A DNA stretch of 64,000 nt from Virgibacillus chiguensis (GTDB taxonomy: Bacteria; Bacillota; Bacilli; Bacillales; Amphibacillaceae), in NCBI RefSeq assembly GCF_900129865.1, contig NZ_FQXD01000003.1, positions 228,645 through 292,644 on the forward strand, written 5' to 3'. Of the stretch, positions 27,498 to 37,200 are shown piece after piece (the stretch's first letter is position 1; each line of letters opens with the position of its first letter). The position numbers and the translations under genes were made by a program. Under the pieces are notes generated by a model that did no database searches, had not been told where the DNA came from, and saw nothing but the letters and a program-made list of their open reading frames with translations.

Positions 27498-27626
27498 TTA
27501 TCTTGCTGGATGATCACATTCGTCACATAAATTTCCATAGCAGTCTGCTTTTTCAAACATATCATTCCCACATTTACTACATTTTTTCTTAGGTAAATTT
27601 CTGAAAAATTCAAGAACGTTGAGCAT
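27498..27626 (-). CDS. yhfH: Small zinc-ribbon protein, YhfH family
   Basis: A 42-residue protein starting MLNVLEFFRNLPKKKC. Two cysteine pairs, CSKCG (Cys16, Cys19) and CDEC (Cys35, Cys38), with Cys29 between, fit a tiny zinc ribbon. The FFRNLPKKKCSxCG start is how I recall the YhfH family, and in B. subtilis yhfH lies near lplJ as it does here. GGAGG is 7 nt from the ATG, which supports real translation. Function unknown. Confidence 0.82.
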   Translation of the reverse strand: MLNVLEFFRNLPKKKCSKCGNDMFEKADCYGNLCDECDHPAR

Positions 27627-28285
27627 TGGAATTCCTCCCCCCTCGGTTAGTAATTATACACTATTGTAATATAACAGTATGATTAAAGTCAATGCTGTGT
27701 TACAACAAAAAATTTTTTATCACCATTTTTGGTATCTGCTGCAGCAAAACGTATGTAGTGCCGTGGAAGAACGACTTAGCAATGTAACAGTATATTGACC
27801 GTTTTAAGGTATGATAACTTATTTAGATTATAGGAAAGTATTCTTGTTAAAAAGCAAGATGAGGGTTAACTGTCCCTTTGGGGCGATTTGCATTCAGTCA
27901 TGATAGAAAAAGCAGGTGGGTAAGTGATAGTGTGTTAGTGGTTAGATTTTCCCATGCTAATAAAGGGCAGTTGATACTGTTAAGCTAGCGAGGAAAAACA
28001 CGGGAAGCGTAGTGTTTTTTCGAAACGGTTGTATTAAAAACCAGAAAAATTGTACATAAATAGAGTGCTAGAATTATAGAAGTTATAATTATGCCAAGAA
28101 AAGCTTGGCTTACACAATTTTTGCTTCTATCTGTTTTTTTTATTAAACTAGAAAGAAGGGACAAGAAGATCAAAATGTTGTTTCTTTGCTCTTTTGTTGC
28201 TTCATTACGATATCAGGTGAATGTTTAGAGCATAAAGGATAAGCAGTTAGAAGAAATTGCAAACTTTGGAAGGGGTATGACAAGT
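27627..28285. other. Gap before lplJ
   Basis: About 660 bp with no convincing gene. AT-rich sequence near 27640-27720 probably holds the yhfH promoter. GATTATAGGAAAGTAT at about 27825 resembles the start of repeat family B. Confidence 0.35.
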
Positions 28286-29281
28286 ATGAAATTCATTGAT
28301 AATCAAGGTATTTTAGACCCAGCTATGAACTTAGCATTGGAACAGTATATTGTAGAAAACTTTGGTGAAAAAGATACATTTTTATTGTTTTATGTGAATC
28401 AACCTTCCATCATTATTGGACGCAATCAAAATACGATTGAAGAAATAAATACGCATTATGTTAACGAGCATGATATTAAAGTTGTGCGCCGTTTATCAGG
28501 GGGCGGGGCCGTTTACCATGATGAAGGAAACTTGAACTTTAGTTTTATTACAAAAGATGATGGGAATAGCTTTCAAAATTTTGCTAAGTTCACCCAGCCT
28601 GTAGTAGAAGCATTAAATAAGTTAGGTGTGCCTGCCGAATTGAAAGGACGTAACGATTTAATTGTCGAAGATCGTAAAATCTCAGGGAATGCCATGTATG
28701 CGACAAAAGGAAAGATGTTCAGTCATGGGACGCTCATGCTTGACTCTGAAATTGATAAAGTTGTATCAGCACTTAAAGTAAATAAAGAAAAAATAGCTTC
28801 CAAAGGAATTAAGTCCATCCGGAGTCGGGTAGCAAACATTTCCGAATTTCTCAATCAAAAAATATCCATGGACGAATTTAAACACGTCATTTTACGGCAC
28901 GTATTTGATGTGGAGGATATCTCGGAAGTTCCGCGTTATGAATTAACAGAAGAAGATTGGGAAAATGTTAAACAAATATCACGTGACCGCTATAATAATT
29001 GGGATTGGAACTACGGCAAGTCGCCATCGTTTAACATTCAATCTTCCCATAAATTTGATGCAGGTCTTGTTGATGTTCGTTTAGACGTCAAGAAAGGAAT
29101 AATAGAGAATTGTAAAATTTATGGTGACTTTTTCGGTGTGGGAGAGATCAATGTTTTGGAAAATAGTCTTATTGGTGTCCGCCATCAACAAGAAGCAATT
29201 GAAGAAGCGTTAACCGATGTTGATGTTCCTCGTTATTTAGGAAAGATATCGAAAGAAGACTTTATTCAATTAATCTATTAA
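28286..29281 (+). CDS. lplJ: Lipoate-protein ligase LplJ
   Basis: A 331-residue ligase that attaches salvaged lipoate to 2-oxoacid dehydrogenase E2 subunits and to GcvH. The catalytic domain has RRLSGGGAVYHDEGNLNFSF and the adenylate-binding lysine region GNAMY. A C-terminal accessory domain starts at about residue 240. ATG at 28286 gives the family start MKFIDNQ and sits 10 nt from AAGGGG; an ATG 9 bp upstream overlaps that site. In B. subtilis lplJ (yhfJ) likewise lies near yhfH and lcfB. Confidence 0.92.
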   Translation: MKFIDNQGILDPAMNLALEQYIVENFGEKDTFLLFYVNQPSIIIGRNQNTIEEINTHYVNEHDIKVVRRLSGGGAVYHDEGNLNFSFITKDDGNSFQNFAKFTQPVVEALNKLGVPAELKGRNDLIVEDRKISGNAMYATKGKMFSHGTLMLDSEIDKVVSALKVNKEKIASKGIKSIRSRVANISEFLNQKISMDEFKHVILRHVFDVEDISEVPRYELTEEDWENVKQISRDRYNNWDWNYGKSPSFNIQSSHKFDAGLVDVRLDVKKGIIENCKIYGDFFGVGEINVLENSLIGVRHQQEAIEEALTDVDVPRYLGKISKEDFIQLIY

Positions 29282-29319
29282 TGTCTTTGTAATGTTGGAA
29301 GAACTATATTCTGAAATTC

Positions 29320-29354
29320 AGGCATGAGTTCAGTTAGGGAGCTCATGCCTTTTG
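29320..29354 (+). terminator. Terminator of lplJ
   Basis: AGGCATGAG (29320-29328) pairs with CTCATGCCT (29342-29350), followed by TTTT. Confidence 0.75.
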
Positions 29355-29466
29355 CTGTTCTTTTCTTCGATAGCGCTTTCTCTTGAAATGATAAAGAACC
29401 TCATATATAATTGAATTATGCAACGATTCATATAGTTTAGTTAGATATGGGGAGAATGTATTTGTT

Positions 29467-29504
29467 CACAATAAAATGAATGATTATTCATTCATTTTAT
29501 TGTG
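29467..29504. promoter_or_regulatory. FadR-like operator within a perfect 17-bp inverted repeat, upstream of lcfB
   Basis: CACAATAAAATGAATGA (29467-29483) and its exact complement (29488-29504) flank TTAT. The core TGAATGATTATTCATTCA (29477-29494) matches the B. subtilis FadR consensus TGAATGAMTANTCATTCA at 17 of 18 positions. FadR represses fatty-acid degradation genes, including lcfB, and is released by long-chain acyl-CoA. The site lies about 100 bp before the lcfB start. Confidence 0.85.
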
Positions 29505-29596
29505 CTAGAGAAAAGGATGGAATGGATTGGTTTATAGCAAAAGGAAAACGAAGGTCTGTCGCCAATCCGAGTTTTTCTAAGACAAGGGGGAGTTTT

Positions 29597-31132
29597 ATGA
29601 ATATAAGTAAGCAATTGTCTTGTACTGCGCAAGAATATGCGAATAAGCCAGCATATATCTTTGAGCATCAGCCAACGAGTTATAAGGATCTCGATCAAGC
29701 TGTGACTTTATTTGCTTCTGGGTTAGCAGCAATTGGTTATAAAAAAGGTGATCACATTGCTTTAGTTGTCGGAAATAGCCCTTATTACATTATTGGTTTA
29801 TATGGTGCTCTAAGGCTGGGGTTAGTGGTTATTCCGATTAATCCATTATATACACCAAGTGAACTGAGTTATATTTTACATAATGGAGATGTCAAGGCGG
29901 TAATAACGTTAGACCGATTGCTAGAAAAATTTCAGGCGATAGATGGGGAACTAAGTATTTCTAATTACATTGTTTGTAATTCTCGGGTAGGAGAACAACC
30001 AATACCGATGGAGAGAGAAAGATTGCACGCTTTTTCTGAGGTGCTACAATTAGGAGATCCGTATTTCGACCAACCAGACCTGCAGAGTGATGATTTAGCC
30101 ATTATTTTATATACATCTGGGACAACTGGTACACCAAAGGGAGCCATGCTTTCTCACCACAATTTGTATTCCAATGCAAAAGATGTTGCAGATTATTTAA
30201 GTATAAATGATAAAGACAAAGTAATTGCTGCTTTACCCATGTTTCATGTGTTTTGCTTAACGGTTTCCCTTAATGCACCTTTGATGAATGGCGGGACAGT
30301 TATCGTTTTACCAAAATTCTCACCTTCTACCGTATTTGAATTAAGTACAACCTATCAAGCAACTATTTTTGCTGGGGTACCGACGATGTATAATTATTTA
30401 TTGCAAGCAAAGCGCGAAGATAAAGAAAATCCATTTGCAACGATCCGGTTCTGTATTTCTGGAGGAGCTTCCATGCCAGTAGCTTTGTTAAAGGGATTTG
30501 AGCAAGCTTTTGATGTCACCATATCTGAAGGCTATGGATTATCTGAAGCTTCACCGGTAACTTGCTTTAATCCGTTAGATCGACCACGTAAACCGGGGTC
30601 CATCGGCTGCAGTATTCAAGGGGTTGAAAACAAGATTGTAGACGAATGGGGTGGAGAAGTGCCTGTTGGCGAGGTTGGGGAATTAATCGTTCGCGGTCCC
30701 AATGTAATGCTAGGCTATTATAAGCTTACGGAAGAAACAGCAGCTGCTTTAAAAAATGGCTGGTTATATACGGGAGATATGGCACGAATGGATGACGAAG
30801 GTTATTTCTTTATCGTTGACCGGAAAAAAGATATGATTTTAGTAGGTGGTTATAATGTGTATCCTCGTGAAGTGGAAGAAGTCTTCTATAGGCATCCAAA
30901 TGTAATAGAAGTAGCTGTAATAGGTACGCCTGATCCAGAAACTGGTGAGGCGGTACAATGCTTTGTTGTGACAGATGAAAATGGCGTAACCGCGGAGGAA
31001 TTAATTTCATTTTGCCAGACGTATTTAGCAAAATATAAAATCCCTACAAACATCATTTTTTTAGATGAATTACCAAAGAATACTACTGGAAAAATTTTAA
31101 GGAAAAACTTACGGGAACAAGTACTTCAATGA
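29597..31132 (+). CDS. lcfB: Long-chain acyl-CoA ligase LcfB
   Basis: A 511-residue AMP-forming synthetase that activates fatty acids. The P-loop-like motif is LYTSGTTGTPKGAMLSH, then EGYGLSEASPV, and YTGDMARMDDEGYFFIVDRK is followed by a C-terminal Lys in KNTTGKILRK. I start it at ATG 29597, behind AAGGGGG; the open frame extends 39 codons upstream, but that stretch runs into the FadR palindrome and looks non-coding. The place after lplJ matches B. subtilis lcfB (yhfL). Confidence 0.92.
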   Translation: MNISKQLSCTAQEYANKPAYIFEHQPTSYKDLDQAVTLFASGLAAIGYKKGDHIALVVGNSPYYIIGLYGALRLGLVVIPINPLYTPSELSYILHNGDVKAVITLDRLLEKFQAIDGELSISNYIVCNSRVGEQPIPMERERLHAFSEVLQLGDPYFDQPDLQSDDLAIILYTSGTTGTPKGAMLSHHNLYSNAKDVADYLSINDKDKVIAALPMFHVFCLTVSLNAPLMNGGTVIVLPKFSPSTVFELSTTYQATIFAGVPTMYNYLLQAKREDKENPFATIRFCISGGASMPVALLKGFEQAFDVTISEGYGLSEASPVTCFNPLDRPRKPGSIGCSIQGVENKIVDEWGGEVPVGEVGELIVRGPNVMLGYYKLTEETAAALKNGWLYTGDMARMDDEGYFFIVDRKKDMILVGGYNVYPREVEEVFYRHPNVIEVAVIGTPDPETGEAVQCFVVTDENGVTAEELISFCQTYLAKYKIPTNIIFLDELPKNTTGKILRKNLREQVLQ

Positions 31133-31140
31133 TAAGTGTA

Positions 31141-31190
31141 AACTTAGCAGCTTTTGCCATTAAACAGGTGGCAAGTTGCTAAGTTTTTCT
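31141..31190 (+). terminator. Terminator of lcfB
   Basis: AACTTAGCA (31141-31149) pairs with TGCTAAGTT (31177-31185), with an inner GCC/GGC extension, and ends in a T run. Confidence 0.8.
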
Positions 31191-31366
31191 AACGACATGG
31201 CATTTTTTAATAGACATTATTCTATTCTTGTTGATGAAATGGTGAAAAGAATTGGCAAACAAAATAAAATATTAGACAGAAAATGAGTTTTGTTGTTTCT
31301 TTTTTTGAAGAAGTTTGGTATTTTAGTAAAGAAGCCACTTTCTTTTCTTCTAGAAAGGATGAAAAC

Positions 31367-31897
31367 ATGTTTAACTTCTATACAGATCCTCCCGAAATCA
31401 CCCCTTTTACTGCTGCTTTGGTCGCTCGACGAGACTCCAACAACAAAGCAATGACGATGGTGCTTGAAGATCAGGAAGAATATGCAGTCGGCTGCTCCCC
31501 AAGTAAGGTGATGGATCACGCTTGTAAGTATTTTGGCAGCAGTTTAAAAGGAAGACAGGATGGAACGCGTGATGTTTGCGGTATTACCCATAAGGCCCCC
31601 ATTACAATTGATCCATTAAGCGGCATGTATTTTTTTCCAACGATTTCTCCTTCGAGCTCTCAGTGTACATGGATCGCCCATTCCCATATCGAACAAGTTC
31701 AAAGGAAGCATGAATATGGGACGGAAATTATCTTTCTAAATGGAAAAATTATTGAATTAGACATTTCCTATGGGTCGATGATAAACCAAATACAGCGAAC
31801 AGCTCAATTTCGGTATTTATTAAATAACCGACTCAAGTTTTTAAAGAAGCACATTGCTCCTTCAGAATCGACTTTTTCATCAACTCCTCAAATATAA
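31367..31897 (+). CDS. comK: Competence transcription factor ComK
   Basis: A 176-residue homologue of ComK, the activator of DNA-uptake genes, which binds minor-groove AT boxes. Conserved stretches include YFGSSLKGRQDGT, THKAPITIDP, FFPTISPSSSQCTWIAHSHI and FLNGKIIELDISYGSMINQ. It is slightly shorter than the 192-residue B. subtilis protein and its C-terminus is diverged. ATG at 31367 has AAAGG at 8 nt; the open frame extends 28 codons further up without a ribosome site. Its 3' end overlaps the convergent yhjD by 65 bp. Confidence 0.9.
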   Translation: MFNFYTDPPEITPFTAALVARRDSNNKAMTMVLEDQEEYAVGCSPSKVMDHACKYFGSSLKGRQDGTRDVCGITHKAPITIDPLSGMYFFPTISPSSSQCTWIAHSHIEQVQRKHEYGTEIIFLNGKIIELDISYGSMINQIQRTAQFRYLLNNRLKFLKKHIAPSESTFSSTPQI

Positions 31898-32228
31898 GTT
31901 TCACTTTTTTTCGGATAGCAGGGTTGAAATAATTGCGTTTTTCCTCACGCCCTCGACAAATAAACAAATAAGAGGAAAAAGAATCATTTTTCTCCAACTT
32001 TACAACTTGTATTCGTTTTTTCTGCATCGTTTTCCGTAAGTTTTTTCGCTCCTGAAATGCAAGCTGTTCCATTCTTGTTAAAACTTGTAGATAGGATTCC
32101 TTTATTTTAAATGCTTTGAATGAACCAGTCTGTAGAAAATAAATATCTTGTTGAATTACTAAGATCGTCATGGAAAGAAACAGGAAGCGTGATGCCAATG
32201 TTAACTCATCTTCGTTTAAGTAACGCAA
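31833..32228 (-). CDS. yhjD: YhjD-like protein of unknown function
   Basis: A 131-residue, basic, probably all-helical soluble protein with no known domain that I can name. Length, the neighbours yhjE and sipV, and features such as YLFICRGREEKRNYFNPAIR resemble what I recall of B. subtilis YhjD, so the name is moderately secure. The start is TTG at 32228 with GGAGG at 8 nt. A good promoter with a LexA-like box over the expected transcription start lies directly upstream, hinting at DNA-damage control. Confidence 0.65.
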   Translation of the reverse strand: MRYLNEDELTLASRFLFLSMTILVIQQDIYFLQTGSFKAFKIKESYLQVLTRMEQLAFQERKNLRKTMQKKRIQVVKLEKNDSFSSYLFICRGREEKRNYFNPAIRKKVKLIFEELMKKSILKEQCASLKT

Positions 32229-32248
32229 AAAGAATTCCTCCTCTATAA

Positions 32249-32262
32249 AGAACGTACGTTCC
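32249..32262 (-). promoter_or_regulatory. LexA (DinR) box-like palindrome upstream of yhjD
   Basis: AGAACGTACGTTCC matches the Bacillus SOS-box consensus CGAACRNRYGTTYC at 13 of 14 positions; the 12-bp core GAACGTACGTTC is a perfect palindrome. It lies 10-23 bp downstream of the -10 box, where repressor would block initiation. Confidence 0.65.
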
Positions 32263-32271
32263 TTTGTTGCT

Positions 32272-32301
32272 AGTATATGCGATAACCATAAAAAAATTCA
32301 A
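32272..32301 (-). promoter_or_regulatory. SigA-type promoter of yhjD
   Basis: Minus strand: TTGAAT (32296-32301), an 18-bp spacer and TATACT (32272-32277). Confidence 0.6.
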
Positions 32302-32629
32302 TTCATAAAGAAAAGAAAGTGGCGATATAAGTGATAGGACTTTGCACATGGCGATTTTTCTATTAAAATAGAAAGTACTAACCATTCTTCAAGGGGTTAA
32401 AGAGAACACCTCTAATTCAAGCTTTACTTTGTCTATCATTTCATTCTTTTAATTACTATAGGAATGTGTAAAGTTTTAAGTTTATCGTATAACCGACGTT
32501 TTTCTCATGTGTTTAGGGAGAAAAAGACACTAAAGTATGAAATCGTCTGTTATAGGAAAACATGGAGATATCATTATTATGTGAAAAAACTAGAAAAATA
32601 ACATTCATATTATCGAGGAGATTTACTAC
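32302..32629. other. Gap between yhjD and yhjE
   Basis: About 330 bp with no gene seen. It contains a diverged family-B repeat at about 32452-32515 (ACTATAGGAATGTGTAAAG, TTTATCGTATAACC, GTTTTTCTCATG). Confidence 0.4.
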
Positions 32630-33286
32630 ATGCTTTTATTAGACATCCAACTATCCGATTGGGAAATGATTTTTGATAGTGAAACTTTTGATGATTACAT
32701 TACGCAACTATTAAAAAATTATGAGAATCTAGGCCCTATCCCTGGCATCCTGTTGCCATTTATTGAGGCGTTTTTTCCATTTTTGCCGCTAGTTGTATTC
32801 GTTTTTGCCAATGCTGCTGCTTATGGGCTGTTTGAAGGGTTCATTTTATCTTGGGCAGGTGCAGCAATAGGTGCTATTCTCGTCTTTTTAATTATTCGTA
32901 AGTTAGGTGATCGAAAAGTATTTAAAATAATTCGTAAAAATAAACAGGTAAAGAGAGTAACTGCATGGCTAGAAAGGCATGGTTTTGGACCACTGTTTTT
33001 ATTAATGTGTTTTCCTTTTTCTCCGTCATCTGTTATTAATGTTGTTTCTGGATTGTCTAAAATTAGTACCCAACAATTTATCTTAGCCGTAATTATGGGG
33101 AAATCCGTCATGATTTTCTCCATTGCTTATGTTGGCTCAAGTATTATGGAATTTGCCAAGAATCCGGTGAAAACGATTGTTGTTGGAATATGTATCGTGT
33201 TATTTTGGATGATTGGTAAATATATTGAAAAGCGATTACAGAAAAAAGCGGAGCTGCGCGAAGAATCTGATATGAGAAAAGATTAA
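32630..33286 (+). CDS. yhjE: TVP38/TMEM64 (VTT-domain) membrane protein YhjE
   Basis: A 218-residue membrane protein of the VTT/SNARE-associated (DedA-related) family. The conserved core runs PGILLPFIEAFFPFLPL, AAAIGAILVFLIIRKLG, and PFSPSSVINVVSGLSKIS. Related proteins act as lipid scramblases or transporters; the substrate here is unknown. GAGGAG precedes the ATG. It is followed by sipV after 55 bp, as in B. subtilis. Confidence 0.87.
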   Translation: MLLLDIQLSDWEMIFDSETFDDYITQLLKNYENLGPIPGILLPFIEAFFPFLPLVVFVFANAAAYGLFEGFILSWAGAAIGAILVFLIIRKLGDRKVFKIIRKNKQVKRVTAWLERHGFGPLFLLMCFPFSPSSVINVVSGLSKISTQQFILAVIMGKSVMIFSIAYVGSSIMEFAKNPVKTIVVGICIVLFWMIGKYIEKRLQKKAELREESDMRKD

Positions 33287-33341
33287 AACATCTGTTTCTA
33301 GGGTAAGCTATTAGTAGAATTTACTCTGGAGGAAGATGAAA

Positions 33342-33893
33342 ATGAAAAATAAATATCGGAAAGTGGTCTTTGTTATTTTATTTGGGGCCATGATTATGTT
33401 TGTTAGCAAGTCAGCTTTATTTGCCAGCTATGTGGTAGAAGGTGAATCGATGGAGCCAACTTTGGACGATGGGAACCTGCTAATGGTAAACAAATTTGTG
33501 TATGATTTAACGGAAGTCGATCGGTTTGATGTGATTGTTTTTCGTGCTAATGAGAAAGAAGATTACGTGAAAAGAGTAATTGGAATTCCAGGGGATACGA
33601 TTTATTACCAAGATGACAAATTATATATAAATGGGAATTATGTTGAGGAAGATTTTTTGCAAGAATATGCGCAAGCTACGTTAAGTAATAAACCATATAC
33701 AGAAAACTTCTCGCTGGAAGAAATAACTGGAGAGACAAAAGTGCCAGAGGGGAAGCTATTCGTTATGGGAGATAACCGTGGGGAAAGTTTGGATAGCCGT
33801 GTATTTGGATTTATTGCACAGACACAGTTGGTAGGCAAAGTAGATGTGAAATATTGGCCTATTTCTCAAGCTAGTCTAAGTCTGGGTAACTAG
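33342..33893 (+). CDS. sipV: Type I signal peptidase, SipV-like
   Basis: A 183-residue signal peptidase with one N-terminal membrane anchor (about residues 8-26). The catalytic Ser36 lies in EGESMEPTL and the Lys77 general base in DYVKRVIG; FVMGDNRGESLDSR is the conserved box E. The product cleaves secreted preproteins at the outer membrane face. ATG at 33342 is 9 nt from GGAGG; an ATG two codons earlier is too close. The context after yhjE identifies it as the SipV orthologue. Confidence 0.9.
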   Translation: MKNKYRKVVFVILFGAMIMFVSKSALFASYVVEGESMEPTLDDGNLLMVNKFVYDLTEVDRFDVIVFRANEKEDYVKRVIGIPGDTIYYQDDKLYINGNYVEEDFLQEYAQATLSNKPYTENFSLEEITGETKVPEGKLFVMGDNRGESLDSRVFGFIAQTQLVGKVDVKYWPISQASLSLGN

Positions 33894-34248
33894 TGGGAAA
33901 TAGCGTCATTGGTGTCATTATGATAGTTGTACAAGATGTTGTGCAAATATGGATGCCAGTCACACCTTCTTCATCTACAGCAAGACGCTTCTTTTCAAAC
34001 ATGATATACTAGAATGGTAAAGACATAAGCAACAATTATAAAGTCAGTTCGGACGGACGATCCCGGTCTTCATCTAAGGAAAGGGTCTTCTGTCCGTTTT
34101 CTATTTTATACGTATAGGAGAAGATCGTGGACGTTAGGCTAATCCCCCATGATCTATGATCATTGCAGGGATTTAAATCTGATCATATACCTTTTTGTCA
34201 TAAAGCTGTCGATAAATCAATTTTTAACCATGAAAGGGGAAGTGAGTG
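33894..34248. other. Gap between sipV and addB
   Basis: About 350 bp without a gene. A G/C-rich segment near 34050-34105 (GACGGACGATCCCGG and GGGTCTTCTGTCCG, then TTTTC) can fold into an imperfect hairpin and may be a terminator. A short leader precedes addB. Confidence 0.4.
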
Positions 34249-37200
34249 ATGGGCCTCCGTTTTATAACAGGTCGCGTAGGTACAGGGAAAAGCGGTCGCA
34301 TATTTGATGAAATAAAAGAAAAATTGCTAGATCAGCCACAAGGCGCAGCTATATTTTATCTTGTACCTGATCAGATGACTTTTCAGCAAGAATATAATCT
34401 ATTTAAAGATAAAGACATTCGTGGCAGTATACGGGCACAAGTAGTTAGTTTTTCGCGTTTAGCATGGAGGGTGTTACAAGAAACAGGCGGAGGAAATAAG
34501 CCCTTTATTAGTACCATAGGAATGCAAATGATGCTACGAAAAATTATGGAAGAAAAGCAAGGAGAATGGCATGTGTTTCAACATGCTATGGAAAAGCATG
34601 GGTTTATTGAACAATTAGAAACGATGATTACCGAATTTAAACGCTATGCTATTACACCTGAATTATTACAAGCTAAAATGGAGCATATGAATAGCTATGT
34701 ACATAAGAAAACAGGAGAAGAAAGTCTTCTTCATAAATTGGAAGACTTGTTGTATATTTATGAAAAATTGTTGCTTTCATTACAAGGAAAATATATAGAC
34801 GGGGAAGATCAATTACAATTACTTGCAGATAAAATTGCTCATTCCAGGCTATTAGAACATGCAGAAATCTATATTGATGGTTTTTATCGTTTTACACCTA
34901 CAGAACTTATTGTAATAGAAGCATTATTAAAAAAATGTAAGCAAGTTACCGTTGCGTTAACGGTCGATAAGCCAGAAGAAGAACCTACTTCAGAAGTTGA
35001 TTTGTTTTATCAAACGAAAGAAACGTTTTATGCATTAAAGCAATTGGCTGCGTCTATAGATGTAACGGTAGAAGAAACGATGAAACTAGATCCTGCATAT
35101 GGGCGCTTTCGTAATCGCCCATACTTTGCTCATTTGGAACAGTACTTTGATCATCGTCCAGCACCAACATATGAACAACCAGTACCTATACAAATTGCTG
35201 AGGCCGTTCATCCTCGTGCAGAGGTGGAAGGTGCTGCACAGCAAATTATTCATTTGGTGCGAGACGAAGGATATCGTTATCAAGATATGGCCCTATTTAT
35301 AAGGCAAACAGACATGTATCATGATCTAATCGCGACGATTTTTCATGATTACGATATCCCTGTATTTATTGATGAGAAGCGGACGATGTTAAACCATCCG
35401 TTAATGGAATTTATTCGTTCAGCATTAGATGTCGTTGAAGGAAATTGGCGTTACGATGCGGTGTTTCGTCTGTTAAAAACAAGTTTTGTGCCGATTTTGG
35501 ACAAGGAATATCCGCTAACAGCAGATGCAATTGATGAATTAGAAAATTATGTACTGGAATATGGCGTTCGATCCCGCGCAAGCTGGTTTTCTAAGAAAGA
35601 CTGGATTTTTCAACGATTTCGTGGATTTGACCAGCTGTCACAAACTGATACAGAACGGGAAACACAATTACGTATTAATCGTTATCGCCAACAAGTAGTC
35701 AAAGCCTTTGAAGGCTTTGATACGCAGTTAAGAGAAGCAGAAACGGTGAAGGAAAAATGTGTTTGCTTGTATGAATTAATGGAAGAGCTTCAAGTTCCTA
35801 CAAAGTTAGAACAATTGCGAGCTGAATACGATGAACAAGCTGAAATTGAAAAGGGCCGAGAACAGGAACAGGTTTGGGATGCGATTATTCAACTGTTGGA
35901 TGAAATGGTAGAAATGGTAGGCGAAGAAACGATGTCTTTACCTGTATTCCGTAAAACATTGGAAGCTGGTTTAGAAACATTGAAGTTTGCTCATGTGCCC
36001 CCAAGTATAGATCATGTGATTGTCGGTTCTATTGATCGCTCAAGAATAAGCGATATTCGTTGTGCCTTTTTATTAGGTGTAAATGAAGGAATTTGGCCGA
36101 TGAAACCGCCCGTGGATGGCTTAATTAATGAACAAGAGCGTAATTTATTAGCTGATCATGGCGTACAGCTTGCTGAAACGAGTAAACGTCAATTACTAGA
36201 CGACTGGTTTTATATGTATGTGTCTTTTACAGTAGCAAGTGATCAGTTATGGATTAGTTACCCACTAAGTGATGAAGAGGGAAATACGAAGATGCCATCA
36301 CAACTTATTAAGCGAATAGAGAACTTATTCCCAAGCTGTTGTGAACATCAATTGCTGCAAGAGCCCGATGAATTGTTAGAAGCAGATCGTTTTGTGACAA
36401 CACCTCATAAAACAAGAGCTGCCTTAACAGCACAACTAGCAAGGTATCGTAAGGGGTATCCAATAAAACCCATTTGGTGGCATGTACTCAATTGGTATAT
36501 CATGCAGGAAAAAAAGAACGGAACGACATACCGTATTTTACAGAGCCTATATTATCAAAATAAACCTAGTAATCTATCGTCAGAAACCGTTGAGCAGCTA
36601 TATCCAAAACAGATTCAAGCAAGTGTTTCTAGACTGGAGACATATTACAGATGTTCTTATCAGCATTTCGCCAAATATAGCCTTGGTTTAGAGGAAAGGC
36701 GAACATATAAGCTAGATGCACCAGATATTGGTCAGTTATTCCATGAGGCGTTAAAAACGATAACCGAATGGATTCAACAAGGAAATAAAGAATTTTCTCA
36801 ACTTACACAAGCTGATGCGGTTTCATACGCACATCAAGCAATTACCAAGCTATCTCCAATATTACAGCACCAAATCTTGCACAGTTCGAATCGCTATCAG
36901 TATATTCAACAGAAATTAGAAGAAGTAATTGCAAGGGCAACGTATGTATTAAGTGAGCAAGCTAGAAGAAGTCACTTCTCTCCAGTTGGTTTGGAGTTAG
37001 GATTTGGGAACAATCAAGATCTACCGCCGTTAACTGTTCCTTTGCAAAACGGATTTGAATTGATGCTTAGAGGCAGGATAGATCGTGTCGATAAGGCTGT
37101 TAAAGATGACGAGCTATTTTTACGAATTATTGATTACAAATCAAGTGCAAAGGAATTAAATTTGCTTGAGGTGTACTACGGACTTGCATTGCAAATGTTA

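Noticed and set aside
29480..29596. 39-codon N-terminal extension of lcfB
   Set aside because: It overlaps the FadR palindrome and a repeat-like stretch, has no family similarity, and a strong ribosome site precedes ATG 29597.
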